Positions 33,877 to 41,975 of a DNA stretch of 50,386 nt are shown here, piece by piece. Each line of letters begins with the position of its first letter. Positions within the stretch are counted from its first letter, which is position 1. This DNA comes from an uncultured Chloroflexales bacterium (GTDB lineage: Bacteria; Chloroflexota; Chloroflexia; Chloroflexales; Chloroflexaceae): the NCBI GenBank assembly GCA_937967405.1, contig CALCJV010000074.1, positions 1-50,386 on the forward strand, in the 5' to 3' direction. Made by a program: the position numbers and the translations under genes. Under the pieces are notes generated by a model that was not told where the DNA came from, ran no database searches, and worked only from the letters and a program-made list of their open reading frames with translations.

Positions 33877-35489
33877 GTGATCTTTCCGCCTTCGAGCAAC
33901 CACCCCTGCCACACCTCAGTGAAAGCCAGTTTGAGGGGGTGCGCGATCTGCTTGCAACCTACGCCGGAGTCTACTTGGATCGCACCAATCAGCGTGGCGC
34001 GGCAATGGCCCTACGACAGCGAATGCAGGCGACCGGCAAAGGGCTAGAGAGCTACCTCGGCCACATTGCCCAACCCCGCGGGCGCAGTGAGTTGCACAGC
34101 TTTGCCGAGCTGTTGCTCAATCACGAGACGATGTTCTTCCGCAATCAGGTGCATATGGACACCCTCCGAGATATAATCTTGCCCTACCTGCACCGCACCA
34201 AGCCGACCGGTGCGCCAATCCGCATCTGGAGCGCGGGCTGTTCCACCGGCGAGGAGCCGTATTCGCTAGCCATCCTTGTGGCCGAGTGTTTCGGTTTGCC
34301 GCTCGTGCGGCCAGTCCAAATCTATGGCACAGATTTGAGTTCCGCTGCCCTGCACAAAGCCCACCGCGCACGGTATCGTGGGCGGGCCCTGCACAACGTT
34401 GACCAAGAGCTACGCCAACGCTACTTTGTACGCCATGAGGATAGCTGGCAGGTGCGCGAGTCAATCCGCACGCTGGTCACACTGGAGCAACTCAATCTGC
34501 TCGAGCCGTTCCCTCCATGGACTAGCGGACTTGACATTATCTTCTGCCAAAATGTCACGATCTATTTTTCGCTGGAGACCTTTCGCCAGCTTGCCGAACG
34601 CTTCTTCCACACTCTGCCGAGCGGGGGCATGCTCTTTCTGGGCTTCTCAGAGACGCTCTGGAATGTCTTCAACGGCTTCCAACTGCACGAAGTTGGGGGA
34701 GCGTTTGTCTACGTCAAAGGCAACCTGCCCATCGCCCAGCGGCGCAGTCCCACTGGGCACCTGCTTGAGCCACTGGCTCCCCATATTGCTGCCCCAGCCA
34801 GCCCACTGCCGCGCCCCATCGGGCCGCCTGCCAGCCCACCGCCGCGTAGCACCACAGCTCGCCCACCACAACGCACGGCAACTGTGCCGCCAGCTACGCC
34901 AGCCAGCCCGACCGCGCCACGCCGCGTCTCACGCACCACCCCCCTGCGCGAGCCATCCACCCCACCGCCGCCACTCACCCCACCTATCGCCGCGCCCGAT
35001 CCAGCCGCCCTCGTGCAGCAAGGGCGGGCGTGGCTCGATGCAGGCGCAATCGAACTCGTCCTTGATCTGCACCGCCACGTTGCCACCAGTGGCGCAACTG
35101 CCCCACAGCTGCTCGCGCTGATCGCCCGGGCCCACGCCAATCGGGGCGATATTGATCTGGCGATTGTCGAGGCGCGGCGGGCCCTTGAACTGGATAGCCT
35201 TGTCAGCGATGCCTATCATTTGCTGGGGGTACTCTATCTGCAACGCGGCGAAGTGCGTGCAAGCATTCAACATTTGGAGCGGGCCCGCTACCTTGAACCA
35301 GAAATGCCCCTGATTTCGTTTCATTTGGCAGAGGCCTACCGCGCCGCTCTGCGCCCCAGCACCGCTCTGCGCGAATATCGTGCCACGCTTCACAAACTGG
35401 CTCCATTGGCGGCTGATACCGTTCTGGATGGCGTGGCGGTGAGTTGGCTGCGGGCAACGTGCGAACGCCAAATTAGCCAGTTGACGTAG
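33873..35489 (+). CDS. cheR: Chemotaxis methyltransferase CheR with C-terminal TPRs
   Basis: A 538-residue protein. The N-terminal CheR part (about 15-285) contains LLNHETMFFRN, the SAM-binding WSAGCSTGEEPYSLA and IYGTDLSSAAL. The usual CRN motif reads CQN (DIIFCQNVTIYF). A Pro/Thr-rich linker of about 95 residues leads to TPR-like repeats (about 390-520; AYHLLGVLYLQRGEVRASIQHL). TPR-bearing CheR proteins occur in alternative, non-flagellar chemosensory systems, where the TPR part controls activity or partner binding. Start overlapped with cheB. Confidence 0.92.
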   Translation: MSDLSAFEQPPLPHLSESQFEGVRDLLATYAGVYLDRTNQRGAAMALRQRMQATGKGLESYLGHIAQPRGRSELHSFAELLLNHETMFFRNQVHMDTLRDIILPYLHRTKPTGAPIRIWSAGCSTGEEPYSLAILVAECFGLPLVRPVQIYGTDLSSAALHKAHRARYRGRALHNVDQELRQRYFVRHEDSWQVRESIRTLVTLEQLNLLEPFPPWTSGLDIIFCQNVTIYFSLETFRQLAERFFHTLPSGGMLFLGFSETLWNVFNGFQLHEVGGAFVYVKGNLPIAQRRSPTGHLLEPLAPHIAAPASPLPRPIGPPASPPPRSTTARPPQRTATVPPATPASPTAPRRVSRTTPLREPSTPPPPLTPPIAAPDPAALVQQGRAWLDAGAIELVLDLHRHVATSGATAPQLLALIARAHANRGDIDLAIVEARRALELDSLVSDAYHLLGVLYLQRGEVRASIQHLERARYLEPEMPLISFHLAEAYRAALRPSTALREYRATLHKLAPLAADTVLDGVAVSWLRATCERQISQLT

Positions 35490-35575
35490 CCTGCGCCGAG
35501 CCGCCCGTGAGCAGCATGATCTTCCCGCTGGCCACCGTGATGGACCCATAGGTGAAAGAATACAGGGATACATTA

Positions 35576-36724
35576 ATGGAAAAGGGCAACAATCATTCCA
35601 TTTCACTGCGTAAACGCAGCACCGCCAGTACGCTGTTGGCGCATCGCGGGCTACGCCTACCCCGCCGCGCTGTGCCTGCTGCCCTCCCCATGCCACCCAG
35701 CCCCTCGCCTACGCTCGATGAGCAACGCCAAGCCGAGATCGAACGGGAAATGCAGCTCGCCCGCGACATTCAGCAAGGCATCTTGCTCGCAGCTGTGCCC
35801 TATCTGCCCGGCTGGGAAATGAGCACCGTCTCCGTACCCGCCCGCGATCTGGGTGGCGATCTGTATGATTTCTTGCCCCTCCCCGATGGGCGGCTCGGCA
35901 TTATGATCGGCGATGTGTCGGGCAAAGGCCTACCCGCTGCACTCCGCATGGCCGTTGCTCGCACCGTCTTTCGGCATGAAGCCCGACGCGGTGACTCGGC
36001 GCGGTGCACCTTAGCGGCCGTGAATCAGATCATCTGTAGCGATATTCCGCACGGCATGGTGACCATGATCTACATGCAGCTCGATCCGCAGCACGGCACG
36101 CTCCAGATCGCTAATGCCGGGCACACCTACCCGATCATCCTGACCCCCGCCACCCCAAGCACTCCTGAACGCGCCACCGAACTGGAAATCTCCGGCTTGC
36201 CGCTCGGCGTGGATGACGAGAGCGAGTATGACGAATGCACCATCACCCTGCCACCGGGGGCAAGCATTCTGCTCTATACTGATGGCATCACCGAAGCCAC
36301 CAATGCAGCAGCGGAAATGCTTGGTGAAAGCCACCTGCTGGAACTGCTCCGCACCCACGCCACGCTCAAGCCCAGTGCCATGCAGCGCATGCTCCTGCGT
36401 GAGGTGCGTGCATGGCACACAGCCGGCACACAGGATGACGATATTACGATGGTGCTGATCCGCCGCCGCTTTGCCACCGTGCGAGAGGAGTTCTACAGCG
36501 TCGTCGTGGATGTTCTCGGGCCAGAAGCTGCCGCCGCATTGTGGGCCGCACAGGCCGTGCAGCAACCAATATTGCAGGAGCCACACGCTAATCTTGCGGC
36601 ATGGGCTGATGTGCCCGCCGCCTTAGGCAATGCCGCCCGCACCAGCTACGGGCGCGGGCTAGCCCGCGAATTGCAGCAGCAACTGCGCCTCGCCTTTGAA
36701 GCCTACCGAGAGTCTATACCATGA
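35576..36724 (+). CDS. PP2C-type serine phosphatase (SpoIIE/RsbU-like)
   Basis: A 382-residue protein. A short N-terminal tail and a coiled-coil stretch (EIEREMQLARDIQQGIL, about 55-72) precede a SpoIIE/PP2C domain with ARDLGGDLYDFLPL, MIGDVSGKGLPAALRMA, NAGHTYPIIL, LYTDGITEATN and DDDITMVLI, which provide the metal-binding Asp residues. A C-terminal extension of about 80 residues is unassigned. ATG 35576 is chosen because AGGGA precedes it by 7 bases; GTG 35552 lacks a ribosome site. RsbU-like enzymes dephosphorylate a STAS anti-anti-sigma factor, and one is encoded at 38974. No receiver or PAS domain is fused to it, so its control by the Che proteins would have to be through contacts. Confidence 0.9.
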   Translation: MEKGNNHSISLRKRSTASTLLAHRGLRLPRRAVPAALPMPPSPSPTLDEQRQAEIEREMQLARDIQQGILLAAVPYLPGWEMSTVSVPARDLGGDLYDFLPLPDGRLGIMIGDVSGKGLPAALRMAVARTVFRHEARRGDSARCTLAAVNQIICSDIPHGMVTMIYMQLDPQHGTLQIANAGHTYPIILTPATPSTPERATELEISGLPLGVDDESEYDECTITLPPGASILLYTDGITEATNAAAEMLGESHLLELLRTHATLKPSAMQRMLLREVRAWHTAGTQDDDITMVLIRRRFATVREEFYSVVVDVLGPEAAAALWAAQAVQQPILQEPHANLAAWADVPAALGNAARTSYGRGLARELQQQLRLAFEAYRESIP

Positions 36725-36749
36725 CCGCCCGTAAATTCTGTGCGATCAT
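36721..36749 (+). promoter_or_regulatory. Upstream promoter-like element P1 of the TPR gene
   Basis: ATGACC, a 17-bp spacer and GATCAT. This is a weaker version of P2 in the first unit of the duplication. The ATGACC begins at the final four bases of the phosphatase gene. Confidence 0.4.
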
Positions 36750-36769
36750 GAGAAGCCCAGCGTAACCGC

Positions 36770-36798
36770 ATGACAGACCGTGCATCCTGTGCTATCAT
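36770..36798 (+). promoter_or_regulatory. Promoter P2 of the TPR gene
   Basis: ATGACA, a 17-bp spacer and TATCAT (36793-36798), preceded by TGTGC. Each hexamer matches consensus at four or five positions. It would start transcription near 36805, leaving a leader of about 90 bases. This suggests that the last three genes can be expressed separately from the upstream che genes. Confidence 0.6.
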
Positions 36799-36896
36799 GG
36801 GAAGCCCAGAGCAATCTAGGGGCATGTAGATGCACGCACAGATGTGGCGATAATTTCGTTGGGAAGCAGAACCTTCGCACCGTACAGGGAGCAACT

Positions 36897-38477
36897 ATGG
36901 CTGCCGGTGAACCATTACTCTTTATGCCGCTTGACCTTGACACGTTTGCAGGAAGCGAACGGTTTATGGAGGGGACGCAGATGGGGGCTGCGTTCAGTCA
37001 GGGGATTCGCCTCTACTTGCGGGCAGCATATGCTGAGGCAATTGAACACTTTCGTCGCGCTTTGATTGCAGCCTATGTTGATGGCGAAGAGAAGGCCCAA
37101 ATCTATGACCGCGAACGAGCAATCATCTATCTCTACATTGGAAATGCGCTCGCCTTCCAAGAGGAATGGGAAGATGCCCTGCGTGAGTATCTCGAAGCAG
37201 TGCAGACCGACCCGCAACTCTCCGAAGCCCACTACAATCTTGGTGTGGCTTTTGCCGCAATGGGCCAGATAGATCGGGCCATCGCAGCATTCAAAGAATG
37301 CCTTGAACATAACCCCAATCTGTATGAAGCCCACTTCTCGCTCGGCCGCTGCTACCAACGCCTCGATGATGCCGGACGGGCCTACATTCATTACTCCAAT
37401 GCGTGCAACACCCGCCCCCATGCCGCCGAGCCACTGTACTACATGGGGCTGATGCACCAAAGCTACGGCGCACACGAACTAGCAAAACGCTGTTTCGCCG
37501 AAGCCTTACGGGTTGAGCCAACCTTCATCTCGCCCGAAGTGCAAGAGGACGAGGTACTAATCAATCGCAGCGAAGATGAGGTGGTGCAGTGGTACTATCG
37601 CCTCAGTGAAGACCTGAAGCAACAACGCTATGAAGAAGAAGCCGAGCGCATCTACCGCGCCTTGCTGCAATGGCGACCCCAAGAATACACCGCGCACTAC
37701 CTGCTCGGCAACCTCCTCGCCCGTGCGCGGCGGTGGGATGAAGCAATTGACGAATATAGTGCGGTGCCGCCCCAAGATAAACACTATGTTGCCGCTCGCC
37801 TGCGGATGAGTACCGTGCGCCGTTTGCAGCATCGCCCCAAAGATGCCTACGATATTCTCTACGAGTGTGCCAAGCTCCACCCTTCCAATGGCCAGCTCTT
37901 CCTTGCGATGGGGCGGTTGCTTTACGATATGGGCATGTATGCCGCTGCCCGCCGCGCCTTCGAGCGTGCCGTACAACTGATGCCACAAGACCCGCAGGCA
38001 AATTACCTGCTTGGCTTCCTCTATATGACGCTGGGGCGCGAGAATTGGACCCTCGCCGCATGGCGGAAAGCCGTCGAACTAGCTCCCGACAGCCACTCAC
38101 TGCGCTACGATTTGGGCTATATCTATGTGCGGCGCGGCCGCTACGATCTTGCCGCCCGTGAATTCGAGCGTGTCCTGAGCCAGTGGCCCGATGATGTTGA
38201 GACCAACTTTATGCTGGGCTTATGCTACAAAGAAATGATGGAGCCAGCGCGGGCTATTGCACTGTTCGAGAAGGTCTTGCGGCGCAACCCGCGCCACGCC
38301 CAAGCCCTCTTCTTTCTCGGAGCCTGCTACTTGCAGATTGGCAACACCTCACTCGGCAAAGCCTACCTACGCCGCTACGATCATCTGCAACGCCAAGAAC
38401 AGATCGCACAAGCCGCCCAGCGTAGTGCCAACGGGCGCGTGCGCCGCAGCAGCGCATCTGTCAGCTCATCCGTCTAG
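36897..38477 (+). CDS. Long TPR-repeat protein
   Basis: A 526-residue protein made almost wholly of about eleven tetratricopeptide repeats from residue 35 to 500, e.g. AHYNLGVAFAAMGQIDRAIA, YMGLMHQSYGAHELAKRCFA, YLLGFLYMTLGRENWTLAAW and FFLGACYLQIGNTSLGKAYL. No signal peptide, membrane helix or catalytic domain. The ATG at 36897 lies six bases after AGGGAG; the frame open to 36780 would run through promoter P2. It is placed between phosphatase and anti-sigma genes, suggesting a scaffold that holds the partner-switching proteins or links them to the TPR-bearing CheR. Confidence 0.85.
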   Translation: MAAGEPLLFMPLDLDTFAGSERFMEGTQMGAAFSQGIRLYLRAAYAEAIEHFRRALIAAYVDGEEKAQIYDRERAIIYLYIGNALAFQEEWEDALREYLEAVQTDPQLSEAHYNLGVAFAAMGQIDRAIAAFKECLEHNPNLYEAHFSLGRCYQRLDDAGRAYIHYSNACNTRPHAAEPLYYMGLMHQSYGAHELAKRCFAEALRVEPTFISPEVQEDEVLINRSEDEVVQWYYRLSEDLKQQRYEEEAERIYRALLQWRPQEYTAHYLLGNLLARARRWDEAIDEYSAVPPQDKHYVAARLRMSTVRRLQHRPKDAYDILYECAKLHPSNGQLFLAMGRLLYDMGMYAAARRAFERAVQLMPQDPQANYLLGFLYMTLGRENWTLAAWRKAVELAPDSHSLRYDLGYIYVRRGRYDLAAREFERVLSQWPDDVETNFMLGLCYKEMMEPARAIALFEKVLRRNPRHAQALFFLGACYLQIGNTSLGKAYLRRYDHLQRQEQIAQAAQRSANGRVRRSSASVSSSV

Positions 38478-38543
38478 CCAATGTGGGAGACCAGCAACTA
38501 AGCACACACCGTATCACGTCATAAGGAGGGGGAGCATACCATC

Positions 38544-38999
38544 ATGGAACGGGTTGAAATTCACATCCCTTCTGATCTTGTGTTTGAGCGCATTGCCCGC
38601 GCTAGTGCCGACGAGATCGGGCGGGTGATCAACCTGTCCGAAGAACGGATCCAAGACCTCAAGCTCGCCGTCAGTGAAGCCGTATGCAACGCAATTGAAC
38701 ACGGCAACCAGTGCATAGCGAGCAAGCTCGTGATCGTGGTCTTTCAGGTGGATCAGGATAAGCTCGAAGTGCAAGTAATTGATCAAGGCACCGGTGTCAA
38801 TCCAGAAGTCCTCGATTTCAGCCAGCAGCACGTCGAAGAATACCACCTTGAAGGTGAAGGGCGGCGCGGCTTCGGCATGTTCTTGATTGCCGCCCTTGTT
38901 GATCAGTATGAAGTGACTTCCTCTGAAGATGGGACTATTATGACCTTACGCCTCTATCGAAAGGAAAAGCGCGATGACCAACACGCTAGTGGAGCGTGA
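38544..38999 (+). CDS. Anti-sigma factor / serine kinase, RsbW-like
   Basis: A 151-residue GHKL-type ATPase domain (HATPase_c_2). The N-box helix is LAVSEAVCNAIEHGN (residues 41-55), the G1 motif is VIDQGTGV and the G2-like motif is GRRGFGMFLIAALVD. Such kinases phosphorylate a STAS antagonist on Ser and, when free, sequester a sigma factor or another target. The ATG follows AAGGAGGGGGAG. It overlaps the STAS gene by 26 bases, so the two are coupled. No sigma factor gene is in this window, so the final target is unknown. Confidence 0.9.
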   Translation: MERVEIHIPSDLVFERIARASADEIGRVINLSEERIQDLKLAVSEAVCNAIEHGNQCIASKLVIVVFQVDQDKLEVQVIDQGTGVNPEVLDFSQQHVEEYHLEGEGRRGFGMFLIAALVDQYEVTSSEDGTIMTLRLYRKEKRDDQHASGA

Positions 39000-39303
39000 G
39001 AAGTTCGGCGATGTCGTTGTGCTACATCTCCGCACCAACAGCATTGATGCCGTATCTGCAGCATCAATCGAAGCGGCCTGTTCCGAGATGCAGCCAATCA
39101 CCGTGCTGGATTTCCGCGAAGTCGCCTTTATCAACTCGGCGGGCATTTCCGTCCTGCTGAAATTCGTTGTCAAAGCCCGGAAAGCGGGCTTCAAGCTCTT
39201 TGCGATTAACCTCAGCCCGCATCACCAGAAAATCTTCAAAATGGTTGAAATGTCGCGCTTTATGCCAACCATCGAAGAGCGTGACCTCGCATCTTATCGC
39301 TAA
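38974..39303 (+). CDS. STAS-domain anti-anti-sigma factor (RsbV/SpoIIAA-like)
   Basis: A 109-residue STAS domain. VAFINSAGISVLLKF holds the predicted phosphorylated Ser55, in the usual place after the third strand. When dephosphorylated by the PP2C enzyme (35576) it would bind the RsbW-like kinase and release its client. It is the last gene of the cluster: kinase, antagonist and phosphatase are all present, which makes a full partner switch. The region after it has a new promoter, so the transcript probably ends here. Confidence 0.9.
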   Translation: MTNTLVEREKFGDVVVLHLRTNSIDAVSAASIEAACSEMQPITVLDFREVAFINSAGISVLLKFVVKARKAGFKLFAINLSPHHQKIFKMVEMSRFMPTIEERDLASYR

Positions 39304-39319
39304 AGATACCACGAGCACA

Positions 39320-39348
39320 TTGCTCTGTTCATTATTTTGCGTTATAAT
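39320..39348 (+). promoter_or_regulatory. Promoter upstream of the second Uma2 gene
   Basis: TTGCTC, a 17-bp spacer and a consensus TATAAT (39343-39348). The predicted start near 39355 leaves a leader of about 150 bases, which contains an 11-codon open frame at 39446. Confidence 0.65.
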
Positions 39349-39445
39349 GCGTCGTAGGAGCTTGCAATATACACGATAGTTTCGCTCAACTCAGGCTTAT
39401 GCCATTGTCGGCGCAGTGCCGCGTCCTCACAGGAAGAGGAAAAGC

Positions 39446-39481
39446 ATGGCGCGTGTATTAGAGCTTCATCCTAACCCATAG
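39446..39481 (+). CDS. Possible 11-residue leader peptide
   Basis: ATG at 39446 follows the excellent ribosome site AGGAAGAGGAAAAGC and encodes MARVLELHPNP before a TAG. The Uma2 start 25 bases later has no ribosome site of its own. This suggests translational coupling through a leader peptide. Alternatively, the site could be the remnant of a decayed gene. Confidence 0.35.
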   Translation: MARVLELHPNP

Positions 39482-39506
39482 ACCCACGCTCACAACATAC
39501 GCAGCA

Positions 39507-40148
39507 ATGGCAACAGCAATGATAGACATCAGCACGCATCACACTGCGGCTGCTCCCGCAGATCTATCGGGCTTTTCAGGTCCTTTGCAAGGCAAATGGA
39601 CAACAAGCGATTATGCCGCCTTGCCCGCCAACCCAGATCTCGAACGTCAGCGGGCCTACGAAGTGATCAACGGCGTGCTGTATGCCACTCCGCTCCCCTC
39701 TGCTTGGCAGCAGAAGATCGTAGGCCTGCTCTACTATCACCTCACCGCATTCATCCGCATGAATAATCGCGGCAAAGTATTCGTTGCACCGTATAGCGTT
39801 GAGCTTGGGGCCGATGTGGTCGTACAGCCAGATGTGTTAGTCGTTCTCAACGACAATATGGGCTGCATCGTCACACCCAACCGCGTGATTGGGGCCCCCG
39901 ATTTAACGATTGAGGTATCTATTCCGAGCACGACTGGCTATGATCGGCGCGAGAAGCAGGATGCCTATGCTCGGGCTGGGGTTCACGAGTATTGGGTGGT
40001 AGATGCCGCCGCCCGCACAATTGAGGTGATGCTCTTACGCAGCGGGCTGTACCGCTCAGTCCGCATCTGCGAGGGCAAGGGGCTGATTCCATCGCGGGTC
40101 GTACAAGGCTTGCCGGTGATTGCCGAACAGTTCTTCACCGAGAAGTAG
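39507..40148 (+). CDS. Uma2-family protein (DUF820), copy 2
   Basis: A 213-residue protein of the same fold as that encoded at 6421. Core motifs: VVQPDVLVVL with the first Asp, APDLTIEVSIPST with Glu, and the Lys of REKQDAYARAGVHEYWVV, giving a D-E-K nuclease-like site. A 25-residue N-terminal tail precedes the conserved WTTSDYAALP. ATG 39507 lacks a ribosome site; ATG 39519 four codons later is an alternative. It has its own promoter at 39320. No partner gene is evident. Function unknown. Confidence 0.85.
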   Translation: MATAMIDISTHHTAAAPADLSGFSGPLQGKWTTSDYAALPANPDLERQRAYEVINGVLYATPLPSAWQQKIVGLLYYHLTAFIRMNNRGKVFVAPYSVELGADVVVQPDVLVVLNDNMGCIVTPNRVIGAPDLTIEVSIPSTTGYDRREKQDAYARAGVHEYWVVDAAARTIEVMLLRSGLYRSVRICEGKGLIPSRVVQGLPVIAEQFFTEK

Positions 40149-40160
40149 CCGCCCGCCTTG

Positions 40161-40847
40161 CTACCTTGCCAACGAACTCGTCACCCCGCGCTGGATCGCC
40201 ACCAAGCCCGCCGACTGGATCAGGTGATATAGCCCATTCGCGTCGAATTCCCAGATTGCCGTGACGTGCAGATTAGGCGTGGTCTGCACCGCACCTGCAA
40301 TACCCGATAGGATCACCCCCGCCAGCATCCAGCGTGCAGCGGCATCCTGCTGGCGGAGAGCCTGCCGCCCGTAGCCACCTACGGCCACCAGCATGCCCGC
40401 CCCTTGATAGAGCGTAAAGGGCCAGAAGCTATCTTGGGCAACTGGCGCAACCCGCCAGAAGACTACCGCCCCACCAAGCAGGAACGGCAACATCCGCCGT
40501 GCCGCTGCTGCGCTCAGCGTATCATACAGCGTGCCCGCCACAAAAAACGCGACAGCGAGGCTGAGGGAGAGGCGCAAGGGCTGCCAGATGCGCTGGTTGG
40601 TCTTGGGCGACAGTTCCAAGCCGTGAGCGATTGCGCCGAGTGTTGCCCCACTGCCCGCATTGGCAAAGGCGATGGCCCACAACATGGCTTTGCCTTGATC
40701 TACCTGCGGCGTGCGGGCGCGGCACAGCAGATCAGCGGCGTATGCAAATGACTGCACCGCCAGCAGCACATCGGTCGCGGCGGTGGTGCGTTCAGTAGGG
40801 CTAGCTACGATGCGTGGAAACCGCATCGCAACTGGCAATTTAGGCAT
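40161..40847 (-). CDS. Conserved multi-pass membrane protein
   Basis: A 228-residue protein with about six to seven hydrophobic helices. Near the C-terminus FDANGLYHLIQSAGL resembles the H/N-x-LYH-x-IQ motif of a widespread uncharacterised membrane family (DUF6962-like, by memory). The ATG at 40847 is preferred over 40862 because AGGA lies 7 bases before it. It follows yidD by 76 bp in the same direction. I cannot assign a function; the conserved His/Gln near the membrane end may bind a metal or cofactor. Confidence 0.6.
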   Translation of the reverse strand: MPKLPVAMRFPRIVASPTERTTAATDVLLAVQSFAYAADLLCRARTPQVDQGKAMLWAIAFANAGSGATLGAIAHGLELSPKTNQRIWQPLRLSLSLAVAFFVAGTLYDTLSAAAARRMLPFLLGGAVVFWRVAPVAQDSFWPFTLYQGAGMLVAVGGYGRQALRQQDAAARWMLAGVILSGIAGAVQTTPNLHVTAIWEFDANGLYHLIQSAGLVAIQRGVTSSLAR

Positions 40848-40923
40848 AGTCGCATCCTGCATGCATCACAAGGTAGGGTCGCCGAAAGACATCCGTCCAA
40901 CGCAGTGGGGTGTGCAAGGCCGC

Positions 40924-41133
40924 TCAAGGAACCGGATCATAGCCGCCTTTAGCGAAAGGATGACAACGCAGAATGCGTTTGAGCGTAAGCCAGCCACCTT
41001 TCCACACCCCGTATTTGCTGATGGCCGCATACCCATAGTGCGAACACGTTGGCGTGTAAATGCAACTTGGCGGTAGCATCGGCGAAATTGCCTGCTGATA
41101 AAAGCGGATCAGCGCGAGAACAAGCTGACGCAT
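40924..41133 (-). CDS. yidD: Membrane protein insertion efficiency factor YidD
   Basis: A 69-residue protein with the full YidD signature: [21 protein letters not shown], then [33 protein letters not shown]. It has an amphipathic N-terminal helix and three conserved Cys. It assists YidC-dependent membrane protein insertion. Unlike the usual rpmH-rnpA-yidD-yidC order, none of those genes is nearby. Confidence 0.95.
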   Translation of the reverse strand: MRQLVLALIRFYQQAISPMLPPSCIYTPTCSHYGYAAISKYGVWKGGWLTLKRILRCHPFAKGGYDPVP

Positions 41134-41224
41134 GATGTTTCTATATCAACACTAGATGAGGCTAAAATACGACAGGAGGGAACCACTCCCACCTATCGTA
41201 TATAGGCTAAGCCGTTGCGCCCGA

Positions 41225-41857
41225 TCAGTCGAGCGGCTCTTTCAAAATCTCGAATGATGTTGTCGGTGCGCCCAGCGCCATCGAGGACACTTGCTCCACC
41301 GAGAAGCGTCGCCCACCACTGACCCATGCCGTTGCTTCTTCGAGAATGCCGCGTGCAATATAGAAGTTCAACCCCGCATCCGAACGCAGGCTACTTGGGT
41401 CTTTGGTAATATGATAGACAAACTTGGTGCGTTCTTCTTCAACATGGCTCGCTTGATCACTAAAGCGATCAAAGGTCTGTGCGGTTGCATTCAGCACAAT
41501 CTTGAGCTTCATCGTCACGGGCATCAACTTCAGAGCAAGGTCGGCCATACCCAGTAGCGGACCAAACTCTTTCAGGCCGAGCGTAAAGGCAACCCGCCCA
41601 GCACGCAATTCGAGACCACGTGCCCCTCGCGGGCCATACATTGTTTGAAGTGCGGTTTCAAGGGCTGCAATCGCCTCAAACGGGAATTCCTTCTTGAGGT
41701 CATTTGGCGGATATTCATCAATGTATTCATTCAATCCACCCAGACGTAGCAACGCCTTGACACCATTCCGACCCATCACTTCTTCAAGTGATAGCAGACA
41801 TAGGCGGCCAATCTTGTTTGGGTAATGCAGGCCTCTGAAAGCGTCTACTGATGTCAT
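41225..41857 (-). CDS. V4R-like (4-vinyl-reductase-like) domain protein
   Basis: A 210-residue soluble protein. The N-terminal helices (FEAIAALETALQTMYGPRGARGL, then GRVAFTLGLKEFG) and the C-terminal end (ARGILEEATAWVSGG, SMALGAPTTSFEI) have the layout of V4R/heme-NO-binding-like domains, including the small-residue GAP turn where V4R proteins often have GDP and Cys. BchJ-related V4R proteins take part in bacteriochlorophyll synthesis, and others bind small hydrocarbons. Here the usual Cys residues are absent, so the ligand is uncertain. The ATG follows GGAGAGCCA. Confidence 0.5.
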   Translation of the reverse strand: MTSVDAFRGLHYPNKIGRLCLLSLEEVMGRNGVKALLRLGGLNEYIDEYPPNDLKKEFPFEAIAALETALQTMYGPRGARGLELRAGRVAFTLGLKEFGPLLGMADLALKLMPVTMKLKIVLNATAQTFDRFSDQASHVEEERTKFVYHITKDPSSLRSDAGLNFYIARGILEEATAWVSGGRRFSVEQVSSMALGAPTTSFEILKEPLD

Positions 41858-41975
41858 TGGCTCTCCGGCTCCTTACACCTAACCACGGTCACGGCAGGAC
41901 ACAGGCTGCAACACAGACATAATAACAGAAAAACCCAAAGTGTGCATCTTTTCCAGACACGCTACGGTCACCACC

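Larger units (their letters stand above)
36721..36818 (+). repeat. 49-bp tandem duplication upstream of the TPR gene
   Basis: Two direct units, 36721-36769 and 36770-36818, agree at about three quarters of positions, including the block gaagcccag. Each unit contains a promoter-like pair. The first unit overlaps the end of the phosphatase gene by four bases. Confidence 0.7.
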
